This document shows, piece by piece, positions 6,624-7,014 of a stretch of DNA of 7,014 bases. Where the stretch lies: positions 1 through 7,014 of the forward strand of contig CALQQQ010000058.1 of the NCBI GenBank assembly GCA_943332745.1, read 5' to 3'. The stretch's first letter is position 1. Every line of letters starts with the position of its first letter. Source of the stretch: Opitutus sp. GAS368. GTDB taxonomy: Bacteria; Verrucomicrobiota; Verrucomicrobiae; Opitutales; UBA953. Under the pieces are notes generated by a model. The model was not told where the DNA came from, searched no databases, and saw only the letters and a program-made list of their open reading frames with translations. A program made the position numbers and the translations under genes.

Positions 6624-6769
6624 ACCTCGAAGCCGTCATCGTCGGGGCCATCGTGGGTGTCGCCGCCGGCTGGTTGATCCGCCGGTGGATTGCCGCTGCC
6701 CGCCGTCGCAAGGAAGGCGGCTGCGCCGGGGATTGCGGCTGCGCGACGAAACTAAAACCGAAGAAGTAA
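6620..6769 (+). CDS. FeoB-associated Cys-rich membrane protein
   Basis: This is a 49-residue protein that begins in an ATGA overlap with the feoB stop. Residues 3-20 (LEAVIVGAIVGVAAGWLI) form a single hydrophobic segment. A strongly basic stretch follows (RRW then RRRK), predicting a cytosolic C-terminus. The tail has three cysteines, Cys35, Cys39 and Cys41 (C-x3-C-x-C), and ends in a Lys-rich KLKPKK. This layout, a short anchor plus a small Cys cluster directly after feoB, matches the family annotated as FeoB-associated Cys-rich membrane protein. Its role is not established. It occupies the place of FeoC in enterobacterial operons, but no winged-helix domain is present. Iron handling or holding at the cytosolic exit of FeoB is a reasonable inference. 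Confidence 0.85.
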   Translation: MNLEAVIVGAIVGVAAGWLIRRWIAAARRRKEGGCAGDCGCATKLKPKK

Positions 6770-6780
6770 TCAGCAGATGA

Positions 6781-6812
6781 GTTGACCGGTTGATCGGTTG
6801 GCCAGTTGGCCA
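6781..6812. repeat. 8-bp tandem repeat, four units
   Basis: Four consecutive 8-nt units follow without gaps: GTTGACCG, GTTGATCG, then GTTGGCCA twice. All share GTTG, and the second half changes stepwise. It begins 11 nt after the stop of the Cys-rich gene and lies outside any credible reading frame. No function can be assigned. Confidence 0.75.
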
Positions 6813-6853
6813 GGATCGACGCGGCGCTCAAGGGAGACCGGTATGTATTTTCA

Positions 6854-6990
6854 GGTCCCAGGTCTCGGCCCTCAGGTCTCAGGTGCGGGTTATCAGGTGC
6901 AGGTACGGGTGCGGGGCAAAATTCAGGTCCTGAACCTGTACCCGAACCTGAACACCTGAACCTGGCTCCCGACGGCCGAGACCCGAGACC
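6854..6990. repeat. Nested inverted repeat of CAGGT/ACCTG words
   Basis: Outer arms at 6854-6870 and 6974-6990 are complementary at 15 of 17 positions. Inner arms at 6894-6910 and 6940-6958 pair with one mismatch and a 2-nt bulge. A perfect palindrome, TTCAGG-T-CCTGAA, sits at 6922-6934. CAGGT occurs seven times between 6852 and 6928, followed by four copies of ACCTG between 6934 and 6964, so the words reverse orientation at the centre. There is no T-run of a classic intrinsic terminator, although the block could still end the feo transcript. No coding potential is seen in 6770-7014. Confidence 0.75.
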
Positions 6991-7014
6991 CGAAAAGAAT
7001 TCCCCAGCAAATTA

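Noticed and set aside
4213..6769. A separate feoC gene
   Set aside because: The only gene after feoB is the 49-residue Cys-rich anchor protein, which lacks a winged-helix region.
6894..6958. Intrinsic terminator for the feo operon
   Set aside because: The hairpin is imperfect with a long loop and no following T-run, so it is listed only as part of the inverted repeat.
6850..6990. CRISPR array from repeated CAGGT words
   Set aside because: The words are only 5 nt, irregularly spaced and reverse orientation midway. There are no constant long repeats or unique spacers and no cas genes.

Overview
The window is GC-rich, gene-dense bacterial chromosome with ordinary housekeeping and transport genes. 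The organism cannot be named from the sequence alone. A Verrucomicrobiota/Opitutales-like bacterium would fit the high GC, the scarcity of Shine-Dalgarno sequences, the FeoA-FeoB-small Cys-rich protein arrangement and the short intergenic repeats, but this is an inference and not a demonstrated placement.

Region 1 (3-2572, + strand) is a tight three-gene cluster: the C-terminal part of IMP dehydrogenase (guaB, cut by the window edge), a membrane-anchored Pro/Ala/Val-rich protein of unknown function, and an exonuclease III-family AP endonuclease (xth). Both gaps between these genes are exactly 7 nt, so they probably share a transcript. Region 2 (2557-4089, - strand) is a proton-dependent oligopeptide transporter of the POT/PTR2 family. 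Its 3' end overlaps the 3' end of xth by 16 nt.

Region 3 (4090-4212) is a divergent intergenic region. It holds a G-quadruplex-type G-run cluster on the + strand next to the POT gene, and a promoter with a Fur-box-like palindrome just ahead of feoA. Region 4 (4213-6769, + strand) is a ferrous-iron uptake operon: feoA, feoB and a 49-residue FeoB-associated Cys-rich membrane protein, each joined to the next by an ATGA stop/start overlap. FeoB is the inner-membrane Fe(II) channel with a cytosolic G domain, FeoA is its small SH3-like partner, and the Cys-rich protein is a probable accessory. The Fur-like site suggests iron repression of the whole unit.

Region 5 (6770-7014) has no gene. It contains a four-unit 8-bp tandem repeat followed by a nested inverted repeat of about 140 nt built from CAGGT/ACCTG words. 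I see no sign of a defence system, phage, IS element, CRISPR array or RNA gene. The items most worth a second look are the 3' repeat block, the G-run/Fur intergenic region, the unrecognised protein with a duplicated short motif, and unusual substitutions in GuaB.
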